Assembly (NCBI GenBank): GCA_958431815.1
Contig: CAUASB010000010.1
Coordinates: forward strand, 7,453 to 71,452
Source: an uncultured Eggerthella sp.
GTDB taxonomy: Bacteria > Actinomycetota > Coriobacteriia > Coriobacteriales > Eggerthellaceae
Reading direction: 5' to 3'
DNA length: 64,000 bases
The translations under genes were made by a program, and so were the position numbers. Shown one piece after another: positions 28,044 to 36,913 of this stretch (position 1 is the first letter of the stretch; each line of letters starts with the position of its first letter). The notes under the pieces were generated by a model. That model was not told where the DNA came from, did no database searches, and saw only the letters and a program-made list of their open reading frames with translations.

Positions 28044-29960
28044 CTATTGGACGTTGGCGTAAAGGCCTACGGTATAGCGGGTGATATCGGAACGGTTGAT
28101 GATGCCCACCATCTTGCCGTTGCTCATAACGGGAGCCTTCTTCAGGTGATGCTGGGCCAGGGTTGCGCATACGTTGTCCATGCTGTCTGAAAGGTTCACC
28201 GTCAGCACGTTCTTGGTGGCAACGGTGCCCACCGTCATGCTCTCAAGTGCTTGCGCTTTTTCCTCAAAGCTCTTGCCGTTGGAGTCGATGGTGTAGGAGT
28301 AGAAGCTGGTGAATGTGGTGTTCTGATGCGCCAGTGTACCGATGATGTCGCCGTCGCTCACGAAGCCGCACAGTTTTCCGCGCGCATCGACCACGGGGGC
28401 GCCGGAAATGCCTTTTTCGGAGAACAGCTTCAGGGCGTCGAGTGCGTTGGCGTTTTCGTTCAGGGCGAACACTTCGGTTTGCATCAGGCGGGAAAGAATG
28501 CTTGCATGGGCTGCCTGTTCCTTTTGCGGTGCGGCCTGCGGTGCCTGCTTGCGGATGCGGAAGGCCAGCACGAAGCCCAATATGGCCAGAACCAGCGTGA
28601 AGGTGAAGCCATAGTGGGATCCGGTGGTGAATGCCAAGGCGGAATCGGTACCACCCGCCGCCGCGTAGGAGCTTTGCCCCATGGCAAGCAAGCAGGTTGC
28701 CGTTGCGGTGCAGATGGCGCCCAGCACTTGCTGCAGCGTGTTCATGAGTGTGCTGCCGTCGGGGTTCATGCGGGGCGGCAGGGCGGCAAGGGCGTGGGTT
28801 TGGCAGGGAGACATGGCCAGCGGCACGCCGATCATCATGATGATGTGGCACATGATCACATACCATACCGGCGTTTCAGGCGTGGCGAACAGCAACAGCG
28901 CGGAAGCTATGGCCGAAAGCGCGAAGCCGGCAAGAGCGGGGATGCGAGCGCCGATCTTGTCGAAGATGTTGCCTGCTGCCACGCTTACCGCGGCATTCAC
29001 TAGGCCGCCGGGCAGCATGAAGATGCCTGCCATGGCAACGGCAACGAGCATGCCGTTCTGATAGAACTGCGGCAACACGTACATGGCCGCCAGGGTGATG
29101 CCGAAGTTCAACATCAGGCAGATGGCGCCAACGCGGTAGCCCTGGAAAGTAAGCACGCGCAGGTCGAGCACGGGAACCTTTAGGCAAAGCTGGCGCTTCA
29201 CGTACACCACCAGGCACACGGCGCCAATGACGAAGGCTGCGATAACAGGGGCGGAAGTGGGGCCGTACAGGCTGATCATACCGGCACCCAGTACAATGCC
29301 GCCGAAGCCGATGCACGAGGTGATAACGGAAGCTACGTCGATGTGCGGCTTGGTAAGCTCGTAGGGGTTCACCTCGAATTTGAGGGCAAACACGATGCCC
29401 AGAACAAGCGTAACGGCGAAGCTGAAAAAGATGAAGCGCCACGAGAACGCGCCGATCAGGATACCGGCAAGCGTAGGGCCGATGGCAGGCGCGAACATGA
29501 TGATGAGCGCGCTTACGCCCATTGCCTGGCCGATCTTATGGGGTGGGATAACTTCCAGCGTCATGGCAAACATCAGCGGCAGAACCAGTCCGGTTCCTAT
29601 GCCTTGAATGCAGCGTCCTGCCAGGCACATTTCAAAGGAAGGTGCAAAGCCGCTGATAAGCGCGCCCGCCAGGAAAGCGATAAGGGCAAACAAGGTGATT
29701 TTGCGCGCCGAGAGCCATTTGGTAAGCAGGCTTGAGAAGGGCAATACCAAGCCGATAACCAGCATGTAGCCGACCACCAGCCATTGCGCCATGGAAAGGT
29801 CGATGCCGAAAGCGGCGGAAAGCTGGGGGATGGCGATATTCAGCGAGGTTTCGCTGTACATGCCGGTGAAACCGCCAAGATACAGGCACATCAAGCTCAA
29901 ATAGGGATGGTCTACCTTGACGCGGGCTTGGGGAAGGTTGGGGGATTGAGATTCACTCAC
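28044..29960 (-). CDS. DHA2-type MFS exporter fused to a CBS domain pair
   Basis: 638 residues from GTG 29960, with AAGGAAG upstream. Residues 20-480 are a multi-helix (about 14) DHA2/EmrB-like major facilitator: AGRCIQGIGTGLVLPL and GVSALIIMFAPAIGPTLAGIL are its motif C and related signatures. Residues 500-635 hold two CBS motifs (ISGAPVVDARGKLCGFVSDGDIIG and KKAPVMSNGKMVGIINRSDI). CBS pairs bind adenine nucleotides or SAM, so export may be gated by energy state. The TetR gene 254 bases upstream on the same strand is a plausible regulator. The fusion is not the usual architecture of the family. Confidence 0.9.
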   Translation of the reverse strand: MSESQSPNLPQARVKVDHPYLSLMCLYLGGFTGMYSETSLNIAIPQLSAAFGIDLSMAQWLVVGYMLVIGLVLPFSSLLTKWLSARKITLFALIAFLAGALISGFAPSFEMCLAGRCIQGIGTGLVLPLMFAMTLEVIPPHKIGQAMGVSALIIMFAPAIGPTLAGILIGAFSWRFIFFSFAVTLVLGIVFALKFEVNPYELTKPHIDVASVITSCIGFGGIVLGAGMISLYGPTSAPVIAAFVIGAVCLVVYVKRQLCLKVPVLDLRVLTFQGYRVGAICLMLNFGITLAAMYVLPQFYQNGMLVAVAMAGIFMLPGGLVNAAVSVAAGNIFDKIGARIPALAGFALSAIASALLLFATPETPVWYVIMCHIIMMIGVPLAMSPCQTHALAALPPRMNPDGSTLMNTLQQVLGAICTATATCLLAMGQSSYAAAGGTDSALAFTTGSHYGFTFTLVLAILGFVLAFRIRKQAPQAAPQKEQAAHASILSRLMQTEVFALNENANALDALKLFSEKGISGAPVVDARGKLCGFVSDGDIIGTLAHQNTTFTSFYSYTIDSNGKSFEEKAQALESMTVGTVATKNVLTVNLSDSMDNVCATLAQHHLKKAPVMSNGKMVGIINRSDITRYTVGLYANVQ

Positions 29961-30005
29961 GTGTTTACGGCTTCCTTTCTACGTGTGCGAAGCCGCATTG
30001 CGCCC

Positions 30006-30044
30006 AAAAAAGAAGCGTTCGTAGCGGGGAGCTACGAACGCTTC
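30006..30044 (-). terminator. terminator of the TetR gene
   Basis: Perfect 14-bp stem GAAGCGTTCGTAGC/GCTACGAACGCTTC (30012-30025, 30031-30044); the minus strand continues TTTTTTGGG. It sits between TetR and the MFS-CBS gene, so they have separate transcripts. Confidence 0.92.
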
Positions 30045-30214
30045 GTATGGGTGAGGCGACTTCACTTGCTTTAACGGTTTTGCATTATAAGCAGAATGAA
30101 AGGCTCTTCGTAAGCGTTGATTTTGTGGAGTTTGAAACCGTTTTGAAAACGTATGAACACCGAACCGAACGGTACAGCTTATTTGGGTTGAGGCGGGCTT
30201 CAGCTCTCTGATTG

Positions 30215-30859
30215 CTAGCGGTGCCAATGCTCCAAACACATGCCGATGAACTCTTCCATGGCAGGCTGGAATTCAGGCTTTGTGCGTTGTATTCCCAACT
30301 CGTCAAGCGCCTGTGCCACCATGGCGTTGGCGGAGCACCCGCCTACCATGCCCATACCATGGGAGTGAATGGTGGAAAGCAGGTAGTTGAAGCGGTCTTT
30401 GTCCCCTGCGAACAGATTGCCCATTTGGCTGTAGAGCTTATCCAGGTAGTCGTAGTAGCCCTTCTTGGATGCCTTCAGACGTTCAAGGGTCACATTGGTT
30501 TCGATGATGGTCATAAGAATGTCGCCGTACACGAACCAATCGCGGTTTTTGGTGGCAATGTCGGCCCAGGTTGCCGCCATTGCTTCAGCATCGAACACAG
30601 TGGTGGAAGGAAAGGCCTTCAGCAGGGCATCGAAATACGAATCGCGGGCGTCGGCGGAAAGCTCAAGGAATATCTCTTCCTTGGTGGTTACGTATTTGTA
30701 GAGGCTTGCGCGCGACCAGCCAAGGCGTTCGGCAATGGTGGTAAGCGTTATCTCGTGATAGGGCACTTCGCGGTACAGTTGCGCCGTTGCCTGCTTGATA
30801 TCGGCCATGCGCTGGCATTTCTGCTCATCGCTGCGTGCTCTTTTGAAATCCTGCTTCAT
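30215..30859 (-). CDS. TetR-family transcriptional regulator
   Basis: 214 residues from ATG 30859 with AAGGAAG before it. The N-terminal helix-turn-helix is ITLTTIAERLGWSRASLYKYVTTKEEIFLEL, the TetR DNA-binding signature; the C-terminal part is helical and shares the lengths of TetR_C domains. It is divergent from the cupin/aldo-keto reductase operon, whose promoter carries repeated CGTAA/TTACG boxes, so it most likely represses that operon and itself. Control of the downstream MFS-CBS exporter is also possible. Confidence 0.9.
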   Translation of the reverse strand: MKQDFKRARSDEQKCQRMADIKQATAQLYREVPYHEITLTTIAERLGWSRASLYKYVTTKEEIFLELSADARDSYFDALLKAFPSTTVFDAEAMAATWADIATKNRDWFVYGDILMTIIETNVTLERLKASKKGYYDYLDKLYSQMGNLFAGDKDRFNYLLSTIHSHGMGMVGGCSANAMVAQALDELGIQRTKPEFQPAMEEFIGMCLEHWHR

Positions 30860-30968
30860 GGTTCTTCCTTGCCTGAGCACATCCTGTTTTGGCTGTGCTT
30901 GTATGGCGTGTGTTCATATACGTTTTCGCGAACAGTATAACCCACCTTTTTGCCTATAAGTAACAAGG

Positions 30969-31019
30969 CGTAAGTTATGTGATTGACAATTTACGTGACG
31001 TTGCGTAACTTATTTTACG
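30969..31019 (+). promoter_or_regulatory. promoter with CGTAA/TTACG operator boxes for the redox operon
   Basis: TTGACA (30983-30988), 17 bases, TAACTT (31006-31011). Boxes: CGTAA 30969-30973, TTACG 30991-30995, CGTAA 31004-31008, TTACG 31015-31019. TTACG-N8-CGTAA spans the spacer and -10, and GCGTAASTTA is repeated 35 bases apart. A repressor bound here would block polymerase. Confidence 0.7.
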
Positions 31020-31064
31020 TGAAGAGAACAGGCGCCGTGCCTGAGTCCTTAGAAGGAGATAACC

Positions 31065-31496
31065 ATGAAGTATCAAGACAAGGCCGAGTTCGAAAAGGCG
31101 AATATGTTCGGCATGGGTGAGCCGAACACCGCATACGCCCAGTATTTTATCGGCGAATCGTTTTTGAACCCCCTTACCGACCCAGCCGTCGGCCCCTTTG
31201 CCGCCAATGTGACGTTCGAGCCTGGTTGCCGCAACAACTGGCATATCCACCATGCCAAGCAGGGCGGCGGCCAGATGCTCATCTGCACGGCAGGTGAGGG
31301 CTGGTACCAGGAAGAGGGCAAGGCGGCAGTAAGCCTTACGCCGGGCACCGTAATCATGATTTCCGCCGAAGTGAAGCATTGGCATGGTGCCAAGGCCGAC
31401 AGCTGGTTCAGCCATGTTGCCGTTGAGGTTCCCGGCGTTGAAACCTCCAACGAATGGTGCGAGCCGGTATCCGACGAAGAGTACGCCGCCCTGTAA
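31065..31496 (+). CDS. cupin-domain protein
   Basis: 143 residues. FEPGCRNNWHIHHAKQGGGQMLICTAGEGWYQ is cupin motif 1 with HIHH metal ligands, and TPGTVIMISAEVKHWHGA is motif 2 with its His. A metal site is therefore likely. Cupins with this spacing often sit beside carboxymuconolactone decarboxylase-like proteins. AAGGAG precedes ATG 31065. It is the first gene of an operon with two aldo/keto reductases; isomerase, dioxygenase or sensor roles are all possible. Confidence 0.88.
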   Translation: MKYQDKAEFEKANMFGMGEPNTAYAQYFIGESFLNPLTDPAVGPFAANVTFEPGCRNNWHIHHAKQGGGQMLICTAGEGWYQEEGKAAVSLTPGTVIMISAEVKHWHGAKADSWFSHVAVEVPGVETSNEWCEPVSDEEYAAL

Positions 31497-31507
31497 AAGG
31501 AGCAGAA

Positions 31508-32524
31508 ATGGAGTACGCCAAATTAGGGTGGTCGGGCATTGAGGTTTCGAAGGTGTGCCTTGGCGGCATGAGCTTCGGCAAGGCTTCGCCCGATTTTCAC
31601 CAGTGGACCATTGGTTCCAAGGAAACCGAGGAAGTAATCGGACATGCCTTTGAGCGCGGTATCAACTTCATCGATACCGCGAACTGCTATTCCTTCGGTA
31701 CGAGCGAAGAGTACATCGGCCGAGCGCTGCGCAACTTGAGCATTCCCCGCGAAAAGGTAGTTTTGGCAAGTAAGGTCCATTTCAACGAAGGCGGTCTTTC
31801 GAAGAAGGCTATTCTCCGTGAAATCGACGGCACGTTGAAGCGCTTGGGAACCGACTACTTGGACCTCTACATCATTCACCGTTTTGATTACGACGTTCCT
31901 ATCGAAGAAACGCTCGAAGCGCTTGATTCGCTGGTTAAGGCGGGCAAGGTTCGTGCGCTAGGAGCAAGCGAGATGTACGCCTATCAGCTTCACACCATGC
32001 AGGTTGCTGCAGAGCGCAATGGATTCACGAAGTTCACCAGCATGCAGTGCCATTACAACCTGCTGTATCGCGAAGATGAGCGCGAGATGATACCCGTATG
32101 CCGCCAGTTCGATATGGCACTAACCCCGTACAGCCCGCTGGCTTCAGGCCATCTTGCCCGTTCAACATGGGATTGCGACTCGAAGCGGAGCGTCACTGAC
32201 TCCACCATGCGCAACAAGTACGATGCCGCGCGCACTGAAGACGAGCCCATCATTGCTCGCGTTTCCGAAGTGGCACACGCGCATGGCGTGCCGATGTCGC
32301 AGATTGCCCTGGCGTGGTTGTGGGCTCGTGGTGTCGAGGCTCCCATTGTCGGCTGCAGCAAGCCTTCGCGGGTTGATAGCGCTGTCGATGCTCTCGATGT
32401 CCATCTTTCGAAAGAGGAAATCGATTACCTGGAAGAGCTGTATCGCGCGCATGAATTGGTGGGGCCGAAATCTCGTCCTGGCGAAAAGCCCCTGGCGGGT
32501 ACCACGAAAGTAAAGCTCAAATAG
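31508..32524 (+). CDS. aldo/keto reductase
   Basis: 338 residues, a TIM-barrel oxidoreductase using NADPH. LGWSGIEVSKVCLGGMSFG starts the barrel. NFIDTANCYSFGTSEEYIGRAL gives the catalytic Asp and Tyr, KVVLASKVHF the Lys, and YLDLYIIHRFD the His. The C-terminal IVGCSKPSRVDSAVDAL binds the cofactor phosphate. AAAGGAGCAGAA sets the start at 31508, 11 bases after the cupin gene. It resembles the YhdN/YajO type acting on aldehydes or quinone-like carbonyls; the substrate is unknown. Confidence 0.93.
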   Translation: MEYAKLGWSGIEVSKVCLGGMSFGKASPDFHQWTIGSKETEEVIGHAFERGINFIDTANCYSFGTSEEYIGRALRNLSIPREKVVLASKVHFNEGGLSKKAILREIDGTLKRLGTDYLDLYIIHRFDYDVPIEETLEALDSLVKAGKVRALGASEMYAYQLHTMQVAAERNGFTKFTSMQCHYNLLYREDEREMIPVCRQFDMALTPYSPLASGHLARSTWDCDSKRSVTDSTMRNKYDAARTEDEPIIARVSEVAHAHGVPMSQIALAWLWARGVEAPIVGCSKPSRVDSAVDALDVHLSKEEIDYLEELYRAHELVGPKSRPGEKPLAGTTKVKLK

Positions 32525-32640
32525 AGCACTTGAACAGGTGCTATACCGTTATAACGAGCAATAAGTATATAAAGACCCTACAGTGTCGTAGATAACTACT
32601 ATTTCGACACTAGAGGCGCATAGTAAGAAGGGACATTCCA

Positions 32641-32970
32641 ATGGTAAAGCAAACAGCAGGTAGGGATCAGCTGGGTGAGTTCGCCCCTAAGTTCGCACAG
32701 CTCAACGACGACGTTCTGTTCGGCGAGGTGTGGTCGCGCGAAGACAAGCTTTCCCTGAAGCAGCGCTCCATCGTCACGGTTTCCGTGCTTATCGGCAAGG
32801 GCATGCTCGATTCGTCTTTCAAGTTCCATATCCAGTCTGCCAAGAAGAACGGCGTAACTGCTGAAGAGATGACAGAGCTCATTACCCATGCTGCCTTCTA
32901 TGCTGGCTGGCCCAATGCATGGGCTGCCTTCAACATGGCAAAAGAGGTTTACGCGGAAGACGCCGAATAG
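32641..32970 (+). CDS. carboxymuconolactone decarboxylase-like (AhpD-fold) protein
   Basis: 109 residues. LSLKQRSIVTVSVLIGKGMLDSSFKFHIQSAKKNGVTAEEMTELITHAAFYAGWP matches the CMD family. The C-x-x-C of peroxidase-type AhpD proteins is absent, so it is more like the decarboxylase or isomerase branch. The upstream 116 bases hold a perfect palindrome CGTTATAACG (32548-32557) and a stem AGTGTCG/CGACACT (32582-32611), which may give separate control. Functionally it likely works with the neighbouring cupin and reductases. Confidence 0.88.
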   Translation: MVKQTAGRDQLGEFAPKFAQLNDDVLFGEVWSREDKLSLKQRSIVTVSVLIGKGMLDSSFKFHIQSAKKNGVTAEEMTELITHAAFYAGWPNAWAAFNMAKEVYAEDAE

Positions 32971-32984
32971 TCACCGCATCATCG

Positions 32985-33035
32985 AGCCGCTGCCGTCAAC
33001 ACGCTTCTTTGTGTGCTGGGGCAGCGGCTTTCTTT
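32985..33035 (+). terminator. terminator or attenuator before the ferredoxin-type reductase
   Basis: AGCCGCTGCC (32985-32994) pairs with GGCAGCGGCT (33020-33029), then TTTCTTT. It ends only 17 bases before the next start codon, so readthrough may be regulated. Confidence 0.75.
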
Positions 33036-33051
33036 ACGAAAGGATTGCTTA

Positions 33052-34149
33052 ATGGAGTACCGAACGCTTCCGTGCAGTGGAGAGAAGATCAGCGTTCTTG
33101 GCCTTGGGGCGGGAAGCTTGCACAATGCCTCGGCATCTGAGATCGAGGAAACGGTTTCCCTGGCAATTGACAAGGGAATCAACTACTTCGACTTCATTCC
33201 CAGCACGGCTGCTCCTTTGCCCGCCATCGCTAAAGGCATTGGCAAGCGGAGGAATGAAGTGTTCCTGCAGGTTCATATTGGAGCCGAATACACCAGCGGC
33301 AATTACGGGTGGACCACCAACGTTGATCTTGCCAAGCGCGAGTTCGAGGCGCGTTTGGAGCTTTTGGATACTGACTATGCCGACTTCGGCTTCATTCACT
33401 GCATCGACGAGGATTCCGACTTCGATGCCGTGATGAACGGGGGCATTTGGGATTACGCCTGTGAAATGAAGCGCCAAGGCGTTATTAAGCATCTTGCTTT
33501 CAGCACCCATACGGTTGGCATTGCACGTCGTTTCCTGGAAACGGGTGAAATGGATTTGGGCATGTTCAGCATCAATCCGATGTACGACTACACCGATAGT
33601 TCCTCCTATGGCAAGGGCGCCGCCGGTGAGCGCAGGGCGCTGTACCAGGAATTCGAAAAGCGCGGTGTGGCTATTTCGGTGATGAAGGCTTTTGCTGGAG
33701 GTCAATTACTTGATGCCCGTCTTTCTCCCTTCGGCAAGGCGCTTACCAAGTCGCAGTGCATTCAGTACGCTTTGGACAAGCCTGGTGTGGTAACGGTGCT
33801 TCCCGGTGTGCGCGGCAAGCAGGACTTGTTGGAGTTGCTTGAAGCGCTTGAAGCTGCGCCCAAGGAAAAAGACTATTCCGAGTTGGCTAGCTTGGCACCG
33901 CAGTCGATAGAGGGCTCGTGCGTGTACTGCAACCATTGCCAGCCATGCCCTAATGGCTTGGAAATCGGCCTCATCAACAAGTACTACGATCTGGCCTGTT
34001 TGGGCGATGAGCTTGCTGCCGACCATTATCGGAATTTGGACCATGTTGCCTCGGAGTGCTCTTCGTGCGGGCATTGCGACTATCGATGCCCCTTTGGGGT
34101 AGAGCAAAGCGCGCGTATGCAGGAAATTGCCGCTTACTTCGGCGAGTAG
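33052..34149 (+). CDS. aldo/keto reductase with C-terminal 4Fe-4S ferredoxin domain
   Basis: 365 residues. The barrel (residues 1-285) has NYFDFIPSTAAPLPAIAKGIG, a divergent form of the usual catalytic stretch: the normal DTAxxYG Tyr is not visible, and the helix instead runs FIPSTAAP. The C-terminal 80 residues hold CVYCNHCQPCP and CSSCGHCDYRCP, two ferredoxin cluster motifs. Such proteins are seen in anaerobes and probably pass electrons between a cluster and a substrate or flavin. ATG 33052 follows AAAGGA. It closes the redox operon, separated by a hairpin from the CMD-like gene. Confidence 0.9.
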   Translation: MEYRTLPCSGEKISVLGLGAGSLHNASASEIEETVSLAIDKGINYFDFIPSTAAPLPAIAKGIGKRRNEVFLQVHIGAEYTSGNYGWTTNVDLAKREFEARLELLDTDYADFGFIHCIDEDSDFDAVMNGGIWDYACEMKRQGVIKHLAFSTHTVGIARRFLETGEMDLGMFSINPMYDYTDSSSYGKGAAGERRALYQEFEKRGVAISVMKAFAGGQLLDARLSPFGKALTKSQCIQYALDKPGVVTVLPGVRGKQDLLELLEALEAAPKEKDYSELASLAPQSIEGSCVYCNHCQPCPNGLEIGLINKYYDLACLGDELAADHYRNLDHVASECSSCGHCDYRCPFGVEQSARMQEIAAYFGE

Positions 34150-34172
34150 AGCACGTATTGTTTTGCAAATGA

Positions 34173-34207
34173 AACGACCCTGCTGTGTTGTACTCAGCAG
34201 GGTCGTT
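34173..34207. terminator. bidirectional terminator between convergent genes
   Basis: AACGACCCTGCTG pairs perfectly with CAGCAGGGTCGTT (13 bp, 9-base loop). T-runs are weak on both sides. Confidence 0.75.
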
Positions 34208-34250
34208 GTGCGTTTTCACTTGTTTAGGTATTCCAGACAAGCAGGGTGCG

Positions 34251-34868
34251 CTAGTTGATCCAGGGGCGGATACGGTACGTTACGCCAAGCTCATCGCATA
34301 TTGCTTGGCACTGCTGTTCCTCTTCATGAGTGATTGTGGTGCCCACTGTACTCATCACCACGTTGGGCACGTACTTCTTCACCTCGCGTGCGAACTCAAG
34401 CATGGCAGGGAAGGCCTTTTCGCCGAATCGGCTGCGGGTAAGCTTCAGATACTCTTCGGCGTTCGGCGTGTTAAGGCTGATGGAAATCGTGTCTACCAGC
34501 CCTTCGAACTCGGGTGCGATATCGCGTCCGTTGATAAGCGAACCCTGGCCGTTGGTGTTCACGCGAATGGGGATGCTCCAGCGGCGCTTTGCCTCGGCGG
34601 CAACGCGTTTCAGCATATCGAATGCTTCGGTGGGCTCGCCAAAACCGCAGAACACCAGCTCTTCGTATTTCGACATGTCGAATGCCTTAAACGCTTCCAT
34701 AGCCTCTTCGAAGCTGGGCTCGTGCTCAAGCCACAGCGTGTCCGACTTTCCAACGGAATCGTCGGTTTGACGGACGCAGAACGTGCAGGCGCACGAGCAG
34801 CGGTTGGTAAGGTTGACGTAAAGGCCGTTGTGAACTTCGTACAGGATGGTCATTGCTTTGTTCTTCAT
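34251..34868 (-). CDS. TatD-associated radical SAM protein
   Basis: 205 residues from ATG 34868 after GAGGAG. YEVHNGLYVNLTNRCSCACTFCVRQ contains the C-x3-C-x2-C cluster motif; ELVFCGFGEPTE is the GGEP-like SAM site and IRVNTNGQG follows. The NRC...CTFC-x-RQ form is typical of the small TatD-linked radical SAM family. Its reaction is not known. No tatD gene is in the window. It lies 40 bases downstream of the pyridoxamine kinase gene on the same strand. Confidence 0.88.
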   Translation of the reverse strand: MKNKAMTILYEVHNGLYVNLTNRCSCACTFCVRQTDDSVGKSDTLWLEHEPSFEEAMEAFKAFDMSKYEELVFCGFGEPTEAFDMLKRVAAEAKRRWSIPIRVNTNGQGSLINGRDIAPEFEGLVDTISISLNTPNAEEYLKLTRSRFGEKAFPAMLEFAREVKKYVPNVVMSTVGTTITHEEEQQCQAICDELGVTYRIRPWIN

Positions 34869-34908
34869 GGTGAACTCCTCGGTTTGGGGCTCGGTTGGGA
34901 GTCGGGTT

Positions 34909-35736
34909 TTAAGACAGGGTGTGAAGCTTTTCTTCGAAGCACAGGCCGTCGGTAGCGGGAAGGTCAAGCTCGATGGAGCGCTGAACGCACTCCTTTACGA
35001 ACTGCGAAGCCTTGCGTACTGATTCTTCGAACAGGACGCCATTGACGGCATCGGCGATGATGATGGCGGAAAACACGTCTCCTGTGCCCGAGCGCTGTCC
35101 GCCTAGGCGCGGGCCGGCTACCGTAAACGATTCGCCGCCTTGCTCGCAGCAACAGTTCACCACTGTGTTTTCTTGCTCGACGCCGGTAACGATAACGCGC
35201 TTCGGCCCGAGCTCGGTAAGCTCGTGCGCAAGCTCTAGGGCATCGGTCGGGGTGATTTCCTCGTTGTAGGGGCGGTTTGCCAGGATGCATGCCTCGGTAA
35301 GGTTGGGGGAAATGATGTCGGCTTTCGCAACCAGCTCGCGCATGCCCTGGCACATGGCGGGCGTGTACGTGGCATAGGGACGGCCTTCGTCTCCCATCAC
35401 GGGATCCACCATCACGATGGTCTCAGGCTCGTTGAACTCGTCGATGAAGCCAGAGACGATGCGTATCTGTTTCTCGGAGCCCAAAAAGCCGGTACAGATA
35501 CCGTTGAAGCGCAGCCCGAGCTTCTTCCATTCTGCGATGTGCTGTTCCATGTAAGGCGTGAAATCTTGGAAGCTGAAGCTTTCAAAGCCCGTGTGGTTGG
35601 AAAGGATGGAAGTGGGCAGAACACAGCATTGCACGCGTAGCTGGGAAATAATGGGAAGCTGAACGGCTGCTGAGCATCGCCCGAAGCCGGTGATGTCGTT
35701 TACCAGCGCTATCTTCTTTTGGTTGTTGTGGCTCAC
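34909..35736 (-). CDS. pyridoxamine/pyridoxal kinase (PfkB/ribokinase fold)
   Basis: 275 residues from GTG 35736. KIALVNDITGFGRCSAAVQLPI is the N-terminal substrate segment of PdxK/PdxY-like kinases, VMVDPVMGDEGRPY the middle core and GGQRSGTGDVFSAII the anion-hole motif with the catalytic Asp. It phosphorylates vitamin B6 vitamers to make PLP, which enzymes such as DapL need. A terminator separates it from the gene upstream; the radical SAM gene downstream may share its transcript. Confidence 0.9.
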   Translation of the reverse strand: MSHNNQKKIALVNDITGFGRCSAAVQLPIISQLRVQCCVLPTSILSNHTGFESFSFQDFTPYMEQHIAEWKKLGLRFNGICTGFLGSEKQIRIVSGFIDEFNEPETIVMVDPVMGDEGRPYATYTPAMCQGMRELVAKADIISPNLTEACILANRPYNEEITPTDALELAHELTELGPKRVIVTGVEQENTVVNCCCEQGGESFTVAGPRLGGQRSGTGDVFSAIIIADAVNGVLFEESVRKASQFVKECVQRSIELDLPATDGLCFEEKLHTLS

Positions 35737-35793
35737 GGTTGCTACTCCGATTGATGTGCTTGCTTTGTCGGTCAAAGTATAGGGCAAAACAAC

Positions 35794-35822
35794 GAAAGCC
35801 CCAGCGGTATGCCAGGGCTTTC
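35794..35822 (-). terminator. terminator of the PARG-like gene
   Basis: GAAAGCCC (35794-35801) pairs with GGGCTTTC (35815-35822); the minus strand continues CGTTGTTTTG. Confidence 0.75.
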
Positions 35823-35844
35823 GCAGGGTTTGCAAAACGGCGCT

Positions 35845-36693
35845 TTATCGTAGCGTTACGCCTTCGGGAAGATCTGTCGGATCGAACAATTCCTCTTCCT
35901 GGGGCTGTTCGGGCTGCGGAGTTTCTTCTGCTGGCTTGGGCTGGCCGAATGCCTCATCGAACGCATCGAAATGCACGCGCGGCACGGCGAAGATGACGTG
36001 GGGGATTGCGCCCTGGTGAGCGTCGATCCACGTTTTGAATGCTTCGATTACCTGTGCCGGCGGGAACCCTTGGCGGCCACAGCCGAAGGCGCCCACAATA
36101 AGGGTCTCGGTTTCGTTTGCAGCGGCAATTCCCAGCAGCGTTTCGATGCGGTTTGCAAGGGTGGCATCGCATTCCTTTTCGGAACGGTGATTCTCAAGGG
36201 CGCGCTGGCGGTTGGGCTCAGCTACTACGATGACGTTTGCCTTCTTGATGGTTCCCTCGCGGTTGAACACCACATTTTCAAGGTACGCAGCGCGGTCGGT
36301 GAACAGCTGGCCGCAGGCATAGCCACGGTTCTTGTCGTGATAGGCTGCCTTGATGCCCTGCAAAACAGGGTAGAGGTTGCTTTCCGAGCACAGAACCTGC
36401 TCGGGGCCGAATGAGCCGTCCGTGTAAGCACCGCCAGGACGCGTAAACGATGCGGGGTCAACCAGCGTTGCTCTGCCTTCAACGTTGTGAAGGGCTGAAA
36501 CGGGGAATGCGGTGGTAACCGAGGTTTCGGTGGTTTCGGCCTTGGGCTCGGGCAAGGCGATGGTGCGCGCCTCGCCGTCTTCATAAATCTTCACCGACTG
36601 GATGGCTTCTTCGGTTTCCTTGGCGAAAACACCCTTAACGAATGAAAGGTGCTTTGCCGCTTGGGCGGCGCGTTCTTCTTTTGATGCTGGCAT
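35845..36693 (-). CDS. TIGR02452-type (bacterial PARG-like, macrodomain) protein with altered catalytic motif
   Basis: 282 residues. The macrodomain core reads ATLVDPASFTRPGGAYTDGSFGPEQVLCSESNLYPVL, then VIVVAEPNRQ and TLIVGAFGCGRQGFPPAQV, which match the microbial poly(ADP-ribose) glycohydrolase family. In characterised members the loop is GGG followed by QEE; here they read PGGA and PEQ, so one of the two neighbouring glutamates is Gln. The C-terminal 35 residues are acidic and proline-rich. It may remove or only bind ADP-ribose. The gene is single; no partner toxin is nearby. Confidence 0.82.
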   Translation of the reverse strand: MPASKEERAAQAAKHLSFVKGVFAKETEEAIQSVKIYEDGEARTIALPEPKAETTETSVTTAFPVSALHNVEGRATLVDPASFTRPGGAYTDGSFGPEQVLCSESNLYPVLQGIKAAYHDKNRGYACGQLFTDRAAYLENVVFNREGTIKKANVIVVAEPNRQRALENHRSEKECDATLANRIETLLGIAAANETETLIVGAFGCGRQGFPPAQVIEAFKTWIDAHQGAIPHVIFAVPRVHFDAFDEAFGQPKPAEETPQPEQPQEEELFDPTDLPEGVTLR

Positions 36694-36913
36694 GGCTCCT
36701 CGATTCCTGCAGGTGGGCAGCTGCGTGCCGCTGCTGCGTTGGTTCGCTATTTCAGTATGATTTTACGATAACCCCAGGAAGGCGCAGGTGCAGCGTAACC
36801 AACTTGGCATCAAATGCGGTGATACCCCTCTTCGGTCTTTTCCCTGTGCTCGATTCTGCTAAAGTGGAGCTACGCCAACAAACGAAGCACCAACACAGAA
36901 AGACGGCGGACCG

